The notes: generated by a model not told the origin, from the sequence alone. Counted from the stretch's first letter, positions 44,083-51,686 are shown. The stretch is DNA of 64,000 bases from Hungatella_A sp034142505 (GCA_034142505.1 JAWZDV010000052.1:62001-126000), one strand, 5' to 3'. Made by a program: numbers and translations.

Positions 44083-44949
44083 TTAAGCTTTGACACATGA
44101 CAGCAGATCCTTCAAGGGAGCTGTCATGTGTTTTTCTTTGTGATAAAGGACGATCATCTGGTTGGACAAGGAAAAACCGGGGAAGGAGAGGGCGGTGAGT
44201 TCTCCCCGGGAGAGTGCTTGTTCCACCAGCCCTTCCGGCAGAACGGCGATGCCGAGACCTGCCCTGGCGGCCTCCATCAGAGAACCGGAATTGACGCTGG
44301 TCCAGCTGGGAGAGGGAATCAGGCCGTGGAGATAGAGACTGCTGTCAAAAGTATCCCGGACGGCGCTGCCTTTTTCCCGCAGCAGCAGGGGGCAGGCGCA
44401 GAGCTCCTGTAAGGTCCCTGGTTTATGGTGTTGTAGAAAGCCGGGACTGCACACCAGGCTTAAACGGTAGGAGGAGAACGGTGTGCATACAAAGGGGCCG
44501 TCCGGGGGAGCGCCCTCGATAAAGGCAAGCTCCGCCCCGCCGGAGAGAAGGACGCTCATGGCGCCCGCGGCGCTCTGGACCTCAACATGAACCGAAAGCT
44601 CCGGCCACAGGCCATGAAAACGGGTTAAGATGGCAGGCAGCTGGTAAGAGGCGATTGTGATGCTTGAGACGATCCGGATGGGGGCCAGTTGTTCCAGCTG
44701 TCCCAGCCTGGTTTCCAAAGCCTGGAAGGAGGCCAGCAGCGGAAGCGATTCCTCCAACAGCATACGTCCCCGCTCGGTGATGCGCACCGATTTATTCAGC
44801 CGGTCAAACAAAAGAGTGCCGGCCTCCTCCTCCAGCTCCCTCACGGCATGGGAGACGGCGGACTGGGTGATAAAGAGGGCCTGGGCCGCTTTTGTAAAGT
44901 TCCCGGTTCCGGCGACGGCTTTCAGGATTTCAAGATGACGGAGGGTCAT
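44083..44949 (-). CDS. LysR-family transcriptional regulator
   Basis: 288 aa. N-terminal winged helix (LRHLEILKAVAGTGNFTKAA, FITQSAVSHAVRELEE) and a periplasmic-binding-like effector domain. Divergent from the chrA pair, whose promoter overlaps its own, so it probably controls those transporters in response to their substrate. Its 3' end contains the terminator stem for the convergent pgeF transcript. Confidence 0.93.
   Translation of the reverse strand: MTLRHLEILKAVAGTGNFTKAAQALFITQSAVSHAVRELEEEAGTLLFDRLNKSVRITERGRMLLEESLPLLASFQALETRLGQLEQLAPIRIVSSITIASYQLPAILTRFHGLWPELSVHVEVQSAAGAMSVLLSGGAELAFIEGAPPDGPFVCTPFSSYRLSLVCSPGFLQHHKPGTLQELCACPLLLREKGSAVRDTFDSSLYLHGLIPSPSWTSVNSGSLMEAARAGLGIAVLPEGLVEQALSRGELTALSFPGFSLSNQMIVLYHKEKHMTAPLKDLLSCVKA
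44093..44140 (+). terminator. Terminator for the pgeF side, embedded in the LysR gene end
   Basis: A perfect 12-bp stem, ACACATGACAGC with GCTGTCATGTGT, then TTTTTCTTT on the plus strand. It lies inside the last codons of the leftward LysR gene. Confidence 0.85.
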
Positions 44950-44969
44950 GGAAATGCTCCTTTCTTATC

Positions 44970-44984
44970 ATGAATAAAATTCAT
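44970..44984. promoter_or_regulatory. LysR-type binding box
   Basis: ATGAAT-AAA-ATTCAT, a perfect palindrome containing the T-N11-A pattern of LysR regulators, between the LysR gene and its -10 box. Placement suits autorepression. Confidence 0.55.
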
Positions 44985-44996
44985 GGGTTTTATGAT

Positions 44997-45025
44997 ATTA
45001 TATCATTTTACGCATGGTACGGCAA
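44997..45025 (-). promoter_or_regulatory. Promoter of the LysR gene
   Basis: Leftward TTGCCG, 17 nt, TATAAT (perfect -10). It overlaps the rightward chrA promoter, so the two compete for polymerase. Confidence 0.65.
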
Positions 45026-45035
45026 GCGTTATAAT
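45007..45035 (+). promoter_or_regulatory. Promoter of the chrA pair
   Basis: Rightward TTTACG, 17 nt, TATAAT. Shares 19 bp with the divergent LysR promoter. Confidence 0.65.
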
Positions 45036-45060
45036 GGTACGAGAGAGGAAGGTAACATTG

Positions 45061-45639
45061 ATGAAAAGACGAGTATTATATCCATGGCTGCTGCTGATCA
45101 ACTTATTTATCAGCACCTTTACTTTTGGCGGCGGTTATGTGGTGGTTCCGATGATTCGGAAATATTTTGTAGAGAAAAAGAACTTGTTTACAGAGGAGGA
45201 ATTGATGGAGATGGCGGCCATCGCCCAGTCTTCGCCGGGGGCCATTGCCATCAATCTGTCGGCGCTGTCCGGCTACCGGGTGGGAGGTATCCCGGGGGTG
45301 GCCGTCAGCTGTTTTGCGGCTGTGATTCCTCCGTTAGTAATCCTGTCGGCCATCTCGGTGTGGTACACGGCATTTTCCGGCAATCCGGTGATCGCTGGGG
45401 TGCTGGAGGGAATGGAGGCCGGCGTGGCGGCGCTGATTGTGGACTTGGTGGCGGATATGTGCCGGATGATCATCAAAGAACGGTCAAAGCTTCTCACAGC
45501 CATGATCCCTGCGGCTTTTTTAGCCAATTATGTGCTGGGGATCAATGTGGCGCTGATACTGGCAGTCTGCTGCTGCGTCTGTGCGGGGAAAATCTGGCTG
45601 GTGAATAAGAAGAAGCGGGGTGAGGAAGCATCATGCTGA
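45061..45639 (+). CDS. chrA: Chromate transporter, first half-size subunit
   Basis: 192 aa from ATG 45061 (GAGGAAGG upstream). Short CHR family: FTFGGGYVVVPMIRKYFVE and the SSPGAIAINLSALSGYRVGG motif, about five to six membrane segments. Paired half-size CHR proteins with opposite topology work together. The family exports chromate, though in an anaerobe the natural anion may be different. Overlaps the next gene by 7 nt. Confidence 0.88.
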   Translation: MKRRVLYPWLLLINLFISTFTFGGGYVVVPMIRKYFVEKKNLFTEEELMEMAAIAQSSPGAIAINLSALSGYRVGGIPGVAVSCFAAVIPPLVILSAISVWYTAFSGNPVIAGVLEGMEAGVAALIVDLVADMCRMIIKERSKLLTAMIPAAFLANYVLGINVALILAVCCCVCAGKIWLVNKKKRGEEASC

Positions 45640-46181
45640 GTGCGTTGTCGGAATTGTTGTGGGCATTTTTGAGAATTGGTTTTTTTAGTATCGGGGGCGG
45701 CTACGCCGTCATACCCATGATTGAGGAGGTGGTGGTCCGGCAGAATGGCTGGGTGGGACGGCAGGCATTTACCGATATGATTACGATCTCCCAGATGACG
45801 CCGGGGCCGCTGGCCGTCAATATTTCCACCTTTACGGGAATGCAGATCGCGGGAATCCCCGGGGCGCTGACGGCGACGCTTGGCTGTGTCATATCCGGTA
45901 TTCTGATCGCGGTCTGCCTCCACCGTTTTTTCCAGAAGCACAGGGAATCGGCTTATGTGTTTGAGATTTTAAATGGACTGAAGGCGGCATCTTTAGGATT
46001 GATTGTGTCGGCGTCGGCCACGATTCTTGTGATGGCATTTTTCAGGAATGGGATTGTCACCGCAGCCAATTTAAACATCCGGGCCATCGTGGTCTTTGGG
46101 ATTTCCATGGCGCTGCTTCGGAAATGGAAGATGAATCCCATCCTGCTTTTAGTCCTGACAGGAATGACCGGCCTGATCTAG
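45633..46181 (+). CDS. chrA: Chromate transporter, second half-size subunit
   Basis: 182 aa. CHR domain with FFSIGGGYAVIPMIEEVVV and MTPGPLAVNISTFTGMQIAG. Partner of the upstream subunit. A hairpin ATGACCGG/CCGGTCAT straddles the stop codon but has no T tract. Confidence 0.88.
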   Translation: MLSALSELLWAFLRIGFFSIGGGYAVIPMIEEVVVRQNGWVGRQAFTDMITISQMTPGPLAVNISTFTGMQIAGIPGALTATLGCVISGILIAVCLHRFFQKHRESAYVFEILNGLKAASLGLIVSASATILVMAFFRNGIVTAANLNIRAIVVFGISMALLRKWKMNPILLLVLTGMTGLI

Positions 46182-46207
46182 ACCGGTCATGAGATGATAC
46201 TTATTGT

Positions 46208-46792
46208 TTAGCATTTCTTTTGATACAGCCCATGCTGGCTGCAGTAGAAATAAAGCATTCCGCCCCGCATTCTGGGGAAACGGACTTCGGCTGCCTGCTC
46301 CGGATAAAGCTTGATAAACAGCACCCGGTCGCAGGTGGCGTAGGCCACGAAGGAGATGTAATGCTCCTTTGTCATCTCGTGTGGGATGGTGAGATAGAAG
46401 TCGTCTTCCATCTCCCTGACGGCCGCCTCATGGGGGGCCTCCTCCCGGCAGGCAGTCAAGGGACTTAGCTTTCTGCCACAGCAGGAAATGTCCGCATCGC
46501 CGGTACTGAACATGGCGTTCCCGCAGACGGGACATACATAAAATTTTACTTTCTTCATATTACCTCCATCGGTCTCGTTCGGCTCCAAATCGCCTGATAA
46601 AATTTTGTCAATATTGACGCCTAAAAGGTCAGAGAGGTCATGGAGCAGGGACACATCCGGACAGCCGATTCCCCGTTCCCATTTGGAGATGGTTCTGTCA
46701 CTGATATTCATGGCATCCGCCAGCGCCTTCTGGGTCCAGCCTTTTTCCTTCCTCAGACTTAAAATTATATTTCCGACTTTTCTGCAATCCAT
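46208..46792 (-). CDS. XRE-family regulator with a C-terminal zinc-ribbon-like domain
   Basis: 194 aa from ATG 46792, with AGGAGG 9 nt upstream. Residues 1-65 are a Cro/CI helix-turn-helix (LRKEKGWTQKALADAMNIS, DRTISKWERGIGCPD). Then a linker and a Cys-rich part: CPVCGN and, later, CCGRKL, which could bind zinc or iron, followed by a beta-rich region ending YFYCSQHGLYQKKC. The pattern looks like a desulfoferrodoxin-type fold used as a sensor. Targets unknown. Confidence 0.82.
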   Translation of the reverse strand: MDCRKVGNIILSLRKEKGWTQKALADAMNISDRTISKWERGIGCPDVSLLHDLSDLLGVNIDKILSGDLEPNETDGGNMKKVKFYVCPVCGNAMFSTGDADISCCGRKLSPLTACREEAPHEAAVREMEDDFYLTIPHEMTKEHYISFVAYATCDRVLFIKLYPEQAAEVRFPRMRGGMLYFYCSQHGLYQKKC

Positions 46793-46815
46793 TGTTTCTA
46801 ACCTCCTGTGCCTCA

Positions 46816-46844
46816 ATCATAGCGCGGACGTCTTCAATTTGCAA
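46816..46844 (-). promoter_or_regulatory. Promoter of the XRE regulator gene
   Basis: Leftward TTGCAA, 17 nt, TATGAT, ending 24 nt ahead of the start codon. Confidence 0.65.
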
Positions 46845-46983
46845 CAAACGTTTCGTGGAGTTTCCTGCCGGGAAGATGTGCCGTCCGCACCATTACAAAA
46901 TTTCCACTGTCAGGGAACAGAAGATTCCTGGCAGGGGAGTCAAAGATTGACGATATGAGAATTTGATAGAAGTGGGAGACGCA

Positions 46984-47286
46984 TTATGCCACGGCTCCGG
47001 TCCCGCGGATCAAACTGTCGGATTCTGTAAAGATCTCCGTCATGGTGAGAATCCCGGTCCGGTATCCATCGATAAAGCGGTCTCTGGCATAAATCCATTC
47101 TGCCTTTGCCTGTGCATCCCGGAATTTCTCGAAAAGCTGGCAGCCTTCCTCATCCAGTTTTTCACTCAGCTGCTCAGCAAGCTGGCACATCGTGTTGGCG
47201 GCCGACCGGTATTCTGCATTCCCCCGGTAGGTGACGGGGACTACGGAAAGCTCCTCCTCAGCAAAAGCCTCTAAAAATTTACCCAT
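46984..47286 (-). CDS. Small protein resembling DUF6809
   Basis: 100 aa, soluble, helical, acidic. The pattern (YRGNAEYRSAANTMCQLAEQ, then an EKFRDAQAKAEWIYARDRFI-like helix) resembles the DUF6809 group common in Lachnospiraceae; the assignment is from memory of the family and moderate. AGGAGG lies ahead of the ATG. It is the second gene after a ribbon-helix-helix gene, 27 bp apart. Function unknown. Confidence 0.7.
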   Translation of the reverse strand: MGKFLEAFAEEELSVVPVTYRGNAEYRSAANTMCQLAEQLSEKLDEEGCQLFEKFRDAQAKAEWIYARDRFIDGYRTGILTMTEIFTESDSLIRGTGAVA

Positions 47287-47313
47287 AAAATACCTCCTTC
47301 TAACTGTGTTTCC

Positions 47314-47511
47314 CTATTTTTTCTTAAGGGAATCGTATACCATAGCAATCCCTTTTCGAACGACCTCAGATTTTGTGATTTCGAGACAATCTGAGACCTT
47401 TTCCAGTTTGTTGTTCATCTCTTCATCAATACGTACCCGGAACATGATGTCCTTTAAATGGTCGGTACGACAGCCATACTTTTTCTTTCCGTTGATAATG
47501 ACACCTCCCAT
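47314..47511 (-). CDS. Ribbon-helix-helix (CopG/Arc-type) protein
   Basis: 65 aa from ATG 47511. Residues about 20-65 (IMFRVRIDEEMNNKLEKVSD, ITKSEVVRKGIAMVYDSL) form a beta-helix-helix DNA-binding fold, usual in small autoregulators and antitoxins. The promoter position leaves only about a 10-nt leader, which supports this start; the AAGG next to the ATG is too close to be a good ribosome site. Upstream of the DUF6809-like gene in the same short operon. Confidence 0.72.
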   Translation of the reverse strand: MGGVIINGKKKYGCRTDHLKDIMFRVRIDEEMNNKLEKVSDCLEITKSEVVRKGIAMVYDSLKKK

Positions 47512-47527
47512 CCTTTCTATAACTAGT

Positions 47528-47556
47528 ATCATAACACATGTTGCTACAATAAACAA
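47528..47556 (-). promoter_or_regulatory. Promoter of the RHH-DUF6809 pair
   Basis: Leftward TTGTTT, 17 nt, TATGAT. Confidence 0.6.
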
Positions 47557-47593
47557 GAAAAAGTGACCCACATTTGGATAATATTTTCTAACA

Positions 47594-47738
47594 GCCAAGA
47601 CGGCGGGAAAATGGATGCAGAAAGGCGCGTCAAGCTTGCTTGTAAGCACCTTTCTGTATCCATTTTCACATCGGATGGACATCCGATGCTTCTTGACCGG
47701 CTTTTTCGGTCAAGAAGATAGCCGTCTGAACCGTTGGC
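47594..47738. repeat. Dispersed structured intergenic element, copy C (long form)
   Basis: 145 bp. Outer ends GCCAA+GACGGC and GCCGTC+TTGGC pair, with a 7-nt bulge TGAACCG on the right. That bulge is what the left end would carry if it matched copy A (CGGTTCA), so a small deletion is likely. Box 1 GACGGCGGGAA, 19 nt, box 2 GTCAAGCTTGCTTGTAAG sits in an 18-bp hairpin (AAAATGGATGCAGAAAGG with CCTTTCTGTATCCATTTT). Two further perfect hairpins follow: CATCGGATG/CATCCGATG and CTTCTTGACCG/CGGTCAAGAAG. Confidence 0.75.
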
Positions 47739-47757
47739 CGTTTTACCTGCTGCCCCC

Positions 47758-47783
47758 CAGCCCATCAGCGCAGTGATGGACTG
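47758..47783. repeat. RCGCAG-loop hairpin, copy 1
   Basis: CAG, mismatch, CCATCA, loop GCGCAG, TGATGG, mismatch, CTG. The same architecture with a different but still paired stem occurs at 51603-51634. It directly follows structured element C and precedes the alcohol dehydrogenase promoter. Confidence 0.6.
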
Positions 47784-47838
47784 AAGCGTAAACAAAAACA
47801 CCCGTTACCATATTTCAAACCACCATCTGCCTAAGTGA

Positions 47839-47867
47839 TTGTGCTTTCACAATTCATATATTATAAT
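47839..47867 (+). promoter_or_regulatory. Promoter of the iron alcohol dehydrogenase gene
   Basis: TTGTGC, 17 nt, TATAAT (perfect -10); leader about 55 nt. Confidence 0.75.
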
Positions 47868-47929
47868 GACAAATAGGTTCTTCAAAGACCATAAATCCGG
47901 ATGCATCAAAAAAAAGGAGGAGTTGTGAC

Positions 47930-49108
47930 ATGGACAATTTTAAGTATTTTACCCCTACAAAAGTGATTTTTGGAAGAGAGACGGAGAAACAGGCCGGGGA
48001 GCTGGTGAATGGCCTGGGCTGTAAGAAGGTTCTGATTCATTACGGCGGTGGAAGCGTGGTGCGTTCCGGGCTTTTGGACCGTGTGAAGGCATCCCTCGAG
48101 GCCGAAGGAATCTCCTATGTGGAGCTTGGCGGGGCTGTACCCAATCCAAGGCTGTCTCTGGTATATGAGGGAATCGGCCTGGCGAAGCGGGAAGAAGTGG
48201 ATTTTATCCTGGCTGTCGGCGGTGGCAGCGCCATCGATTCCGCCAAGGCCATCGGCTACGGAGTGGTCAATGAAGGGGATGTCTGGGAGCTTTATGACAG
48301 GAAACGCCAGGCAGCCGGGTGTCTGCCGGTTGGCGTGATTTTGACTATTGCAGCGACGGGAAGCGAGATGAGTGATTCCTCCGTGATTACCAACGAGGAC
48401 GGCTGGGTAAAGCGGGGATACAGCAGTGACTTCGGGCGTCCGGTGTTCGCCATCATGAATCCGGAGCTGACCATGACGCTGCCGGACTACCAGACGGCCT
48501 GCGGCTGCACGGATATTTTGATGCATACCATGGAGCGCTATTTCACCTCCGGCGGGAATATGGAGATCACGGACAGTATTGCGGAAGCGCTGATGCGCAC
48601 GGTGATGACCAATGCCATCATCCTGCGGGACGATCCCGGGAATTATGACGCCAGGGCAGAGGTCATGTGGGCGGGAAGCCTTTCCCACAACGGTCTGACC
48701 GGATGCGGCATCAAAAGCGCGGATTTTGCCACTCATATGCTGGAGCATGAGCTGGGAGGTCTGTTTGACGTGGCCCATGGCGCCGGTCTGGCCGCTTTAT
48801 GGGGAAGCTGGGCGAGATATGTCTACAAAGACTGCCTTCCCCGGTTCCACCGCTTTGCTGTCAACGTGATGGCTGTTTTGGACCATGGAGAGCCGGAGGA
48901 GACCGCCCTGAAGGGAATTGAAGCGCTGGAAGAATTCTTCCGTTCCATCCACATGCCGACCTCCCTGCATGACATGAACTTAGATCCGACGGAGGAAGAG
49001 ATGAAGCTGATGGCGCGTAAATGCAGCATTGCCGCCGGAGGAGCCAAGGGCTCCGCCAAAGTGCTCCACGAGGACGACATGCTGGCCATTTATGAGATGG
49101 CACGGTAA
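47930..49108 (+). CDS. Iron-containing alcohol dehydrogenase (butanol dehydrogenase-like)
   Basis: 392 aa, group III ADH. NAD(P)-binding GGGSAIDSAKAIGYG and metal ligands in CTDILMHTME (Asp, His), SHNGLTG and AHGAGLAALWG (His residues). Closest in style to clostridial BdhA/YugJ enzymes that reduce aldehydes to alcohols with NADPH or NADH at the end of fermentation. AAAAGGAGGAG precedes the ATG. Stands alone with its own promoter. Confidence 0.92.
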   Translation: MDNFKYFTPTKVIFGRETEKQAGELVNGLGCKKVLIHYGGGSVVRSGLLDRVKASLEAEGISYVELGGAVPNPRLSLVYEGIGLAKREEVDFILAVGGGSAIDSAKAIGYGVVNEGDVWELYDRKRQAAGCLPVGVILTIAATGSEMSDSSVITNEDGWVKRGYSSDFGRPVFAIMNPELTMTLPDYQTACGCTDILMHTMERYFTSGGNMEITDSIAEALMRTVMTNAIILRDDPGNYDARAEVMWAGSLSHNGLTGCGIKSADFATHMLEHELGGLFDVAHGAGLAALWGSWARYVYKDCLPRFHRFAVNVMAVLDHGEPEETALKGIEALEEFFRSIHMPTSLHDMNLDPTEEEMKLMARKCSIAAGGAKGSAKVLHEDDMLAIYEMAR

Positions 49109-49115
49109 GGAAACG

Positions 49116-49862
49116 TTATTCCCACTTGAAACATTTGATAGAAACCGCGCTGCAGAGGACCGCCAGGGCGGCCATGATGACCAGTGGCAGAAAAACGCTG
49201 TCCACCGGCTGCCCTAAGGAGGCGGCCTTTAAGAATTTGATGCCCTGGGTCAGCGGAAGGAAGTCCGCGAACCTCTGCAGGGTTGCAGGCATGATTTCAT
49301 AAGGCAGGGTGGCGCCGGAGAAGATGAGCATGGGAAAATACAGGACACACGCGATCATACTGGCGGTCTTGGAATCCGGAGCAACGCCGCCCACCATCAT
49401 GCCGATGCTGAACATGGAGACGATCACCAGCAGGTACCCGGCCAGAAAACCGGCGATGGAACCGCGAAACTGAAAGCCGAAGAACAGGGTGGCCGTCAGC
49501 GACAGGGACAGCAGGGAGACTACGGCGTACAGGGTGTAGATGGCTACCTGGACCAGCAGGAGAAGTCCGGGGCTCACCGGAGTCACCTGGTAGCGTTTTA
49601 AAATGTGCCTGCCCCGGTAATCCGACACCACAAGGGGCAGTCCCATCACGCCGCCGGCGCAGATGGAGATGGTGGCAAGGGCTCCGAAGGACTGTTCGAG
49701 AAAGCTGTATTCCGCTCCCTCAAACGCCGGCTTTGTCCCATATATGACACCCAGTATCACCAGTACAACGAGCGGCATGAAGATGGCGAAAATCACCATA
49801 TCCATTCCCCGCAGCGATAATTTCAATTCTGTTTTCAACATTGTCTTAAAAGCTTTCATCAT
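49116..49862 (-). CDS. ABC-2 type exporter permease
   Basis: 248 aa from ATG 49862, which has GAGGAGGGACAG upstream; longer starts fall inside the ATPase gene. Six membrane segments with the ABC-2 signature near FSGATLPYEIMPATLQRFAD and a GGVAPDSKTASMIACVL stretch. Works with the preceding ATPase, which it overlaps by 17 nt. Exporters of this form often handle antibiotics or lipids. Confidence 0.9.
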   Translation of the reverse strand: MMKAFKTMLKTELKLSLRGMDMVIFAIFMPLVVLVILGVIYGTKPAFEGAEYSFLEQSFGALATISICAGGVMGLPLVVSDYRGRHILKRYQVTPVSPGLLLLVQVAIYTLYAVVSLLSLSLTATLFFGFQFRGSIAGFLAGYLLVIVSMFSIGMMVGGVAPDSKTASMIACVLYFPMLIFSGATLPYEIMPATLQRFADFLPLTQGIKFLKAASLGQPVDSVFLPLVIMAALAVLCSAVSIKCFKWE

Positions 49863-50589
49863 TCTGTCCCTCCTCATCGGTAAACCAAAGATAAGCGTCT
49901 TCCAGTTTCTCACAGGAACTGGCCTCCAGTGCCTGGGCCACAGTCCCGTAAAATACAATCGTACCTTTTTTCAGAATACAGATCTGGTCGCAGAGCGCCT
50001 CCACCTCATCCATAAAGTGGGAGGAGAGGAAGATGGTCAGCCCTTTCTGCTTCAATCCCAGGAGAATCTTCCAGACCTCCCGCCTTGCCTTCGCATCCAG
50101 CCCCGTGGTCAGCTCGTCAAGAAAAACCACTTCCGGGTTCGGAATCAGGGCCAGCACGATGAACAGCCGCTGCCGCTGGCCGCCAGACAGTTCATTTACC
50201 GGGCATGATCCCTTCTCCCCAATCCCGAACTGCTTTAGCAGCAGCTCCGGCTTTGCGGCATCTTGGTACAGGGAAGCCGTCACCCCGCACAGCTCCGCCA
50301 CGGTGATTTTCTCCTGATAATGGGTCTCCTGAAACTGGACTCCGACGTTTTCAAACAGCTGTTTCCGGTTTGTCAGGGGATTCCTTCCAAGAACCGATAT
50401 CTCTCCCTGATCCGCCCTTTTCGTTCCGAGAATACACTCAATCGTCGTGCTTTTCCCGGCCCCGTTGGCCCCCAGCAGTCCAAAGACAGTTCCCCGGGGG
50501 ACGGTAAGGTTTACATTGTCAACAGCCTTTAAACTGCCATAAGACTTTGACAGTCCGGTTACTTGAATCACTTCCTGCATCATCTGCAT
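49846..50589 (-). CDS. ABC exporter ATP-binding protein
   Basis: 247 aa. Walker A LLGANGAGKSTTIE, signature ELSGGQRQRLFIVLALI, Walker B PEVVFLDELTTGLD (Glu-Leu in place of Glu-Pro) and switch His in LSSHFMDEVEALC. DRA/CcmA-like subfamily used by two-gene drug and lipid exporters. AGGAGG precedes the ATG. Confidence 0.92.
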   Translation of the reverse strand: MQMMQEVIQVTGLSKSYGSLKAVDNVNLTVPRGTVFGLLGANGAGKSTTIECILGTKRADQGEISVLGRNPLTNRKQLFENVGVQFQETHYQEKITVAELCGVTASLYQDAAKPELLLKQFGIGEKGSCPVNELSGGQRQRLFIVLALIPNPEVVFLDELTTGLDAKARREVWKILLGLKQKGLTIFLSSHFMDEVEALCDQICILKKGTIVFYGTVAQALEASSCEKLEDAYLWFTDEEGQNDESF

Positions 50590-50626
50590 AATTATGTTCC
50601 TCCTTTTGGTTGATTCACAAAAAAGA

Positions 50627-50654
50627 ATACTACCAGAAAAAACATTGGTGGTAT
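50627..50654. promoter_or_regulatory. Inverted-repeat operator of the ABC exporter, probably bound by the MerR-type regulator
   Basis: ATACTACCA, 10 nt, TGGTGGTAT: 8 of 9 positions pair. Leftward it lies across ATTATA, 19 nt, TAGTAT, an overlong-spacer promoter of the kind MerR proteins activate by twisting DNA. The double-MerR gene is directly upstream. Confidence 0.55.
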
Positions 50655-50664
50655 AATGGAGGGT

Positions 50665-51414
50665 TTATGAAAATCGGTTTTTCATTTCCAGTATTTGTTC
50701 TGTCATGCTCCGGGCATTTTCCTCGGCGGCCCGGAGAGAGGAGATCAGTTTATCGCAGACCGCAATGATATCGTCGTCCTCATCGGGAGTGTCCAGCGCT
50801 TCCCTGATATCCACATCAGGATTGTCCGACAACTGGCGGAGCATGCGAAGGATGGCTTCCAGCGAATAATTGGCGCACCGCAGGGAGCGGATTATCTTTA
50901 GCCGCCGGATATCTTCATCCGTATACACCCGGTAGCCGTTCTCTTTGCGCCGCACGTGAAGCAGGCCGTTCATTTCCCAGTTTCTCAGGGTATCCATGGT
51001 AAGATCCAGATAATCGGAGACTTCCTTTCGTCTCATCAAGTGTCCATTTTCTGCATCCGTCTCATCCCCGTCCAGAATGTTTTGCACAATCTCGATGGAT
51101 TCCTCGGCACGACCGTATTCCAGCCGCACCATCTCCCAATATTCTTCAGCCAGTGAAAGCGCCCTGTCAAAGTCACCGGCAGCAGAAGCCTTCACCACCT
51201 CAATTACCTTTTTGCGAATCCCGTTTTGCAGCACCTCCACGTGAAACGCCAGCCGGGCCAGCCGAAACTGTTCCACATGAAAATCCGTAAACACCCGGTA
51301 CCCATTGGGCAAACGTTCCGGCTTCGGGATCAGCTTTAATTCTTCGTATAACCGCACCGTATTCGGATGAATTCCAATCAGGGCGGCTACCTCTGAGGTC
51401 TTATAGGTCTTCAT
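50665..51414 (-). CDS. MerR-family regulator with two MerR DNA-binding domains
   Basis: 249 aa. A first MerR domain at residues 1-70 (YKTSEVAALIGIHPNTVRLY, NGYRVFTDFHVEQFRLAR) is followed by a helical linker, a second MerR domain at about 125-195 (MRRKEVSDYLDLTMDTLRNW, NGYRVYTDEDIRRLKIIR) and a coiled coil. Usual MerR proteins have one domain and work as dimers; this could read a full operator within one chain or a longer composite site. It lies upstream of the ABC exporter genes in the same direction, 75 bp away. Confidence 0.9.
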   Translation of the reverse strand: MKTYKTSEVAALIGIHPNTVRLYEELKLIPKPERLPNGYRVFTDFHVEQFRLARLAFHVEVLQNGIRKKVIEVVKASAAGDFDRALSLAEEYWEMVRLEYGRAEESIEIVQNILDGDETDAENGHLMRRKEVSDYLDLTMDTLRNWEMNGLLHVRRKENGYRVYTDEDIRRLKIIRSLRCANYSLEAILRMLRQLSDNPDVDIREALDTPDEDDDIIAVCDKLISSLRAAEENARSMTEQILEMKNRFS

Positions 51415-51451
51415 GGACGTTCCTCCTGCTATTGATAAAAATCATGACAGA

Positions 51452-51480
51452 ATCATATCACATTTTCCGGAAAGTTACAA
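51452..51480 (-). promoter_or_regulatory. Promoter of the double-MerR gene
   Basis: Leftward TTGTAA, 17 nt, TATGAT. The spacer contains the 10-bp palindrome TTTCCGGAAA (51464-51473), a possible autoregulatory site. The -35 box is also part of the structured element at 51474. Confidence 0.65.
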
Positions 51481-51650
51481 TTCACACCCATGCCAGATGC
51501 CACCTGCTTTACATGTACGAAGGTGTGAATTGCAACAGCGGCTGTTTATGTGAAGTCGCCTGCGGCGAGGGACAGCCGCTTTGGCTCCATATCTGTACTG
51601 GCCCCACACCAATCAACGCAGTGATTGGCGTGGGAGTGAACAGTAACTCC
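51474..51650. repeat. Multi-hairpin intergenic element with RCGCAG-loop hairpin, copy 2
   Basis: Three successive stems fill the MerR-yhfZ gap. (1) GTTACAATTCACACC with GGTGTGAATTGCAAC (15 bp, one wobble, 51474-51536). (2) AGCGGCTGT with ACAGCCGCT, enclosing TCGCC-TGC-GGCGA (51537-51580). (3) CCCAC, mismatch, CCAATCA, loop ACGCAG, TGATTGG, mismatch, GTGGG (51603-51634), the counterpart of the hairpin at 47758. GTTAC at the left and GTAAC at about 51642 may close the whole. No coding potential. Confidence 0.65.
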
Positions 51651-51686
51651 AGAAAACTCAAACAAAAATTCTTGTTTATATTCATC

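Noticed and set aside
46149..46175. Terminator after the chrA pair
   Set aside because: The ATGACCGG/CCGGTCAT hairpin overlaps the stop codon and is not followed by a T tract.
47512..47682. N-terminal extension of the RHH protein with a membrane helix
   Set aside because: The extension runs through the predicted promoter and into structured element C; the RHH fold starts after ATG 47511.
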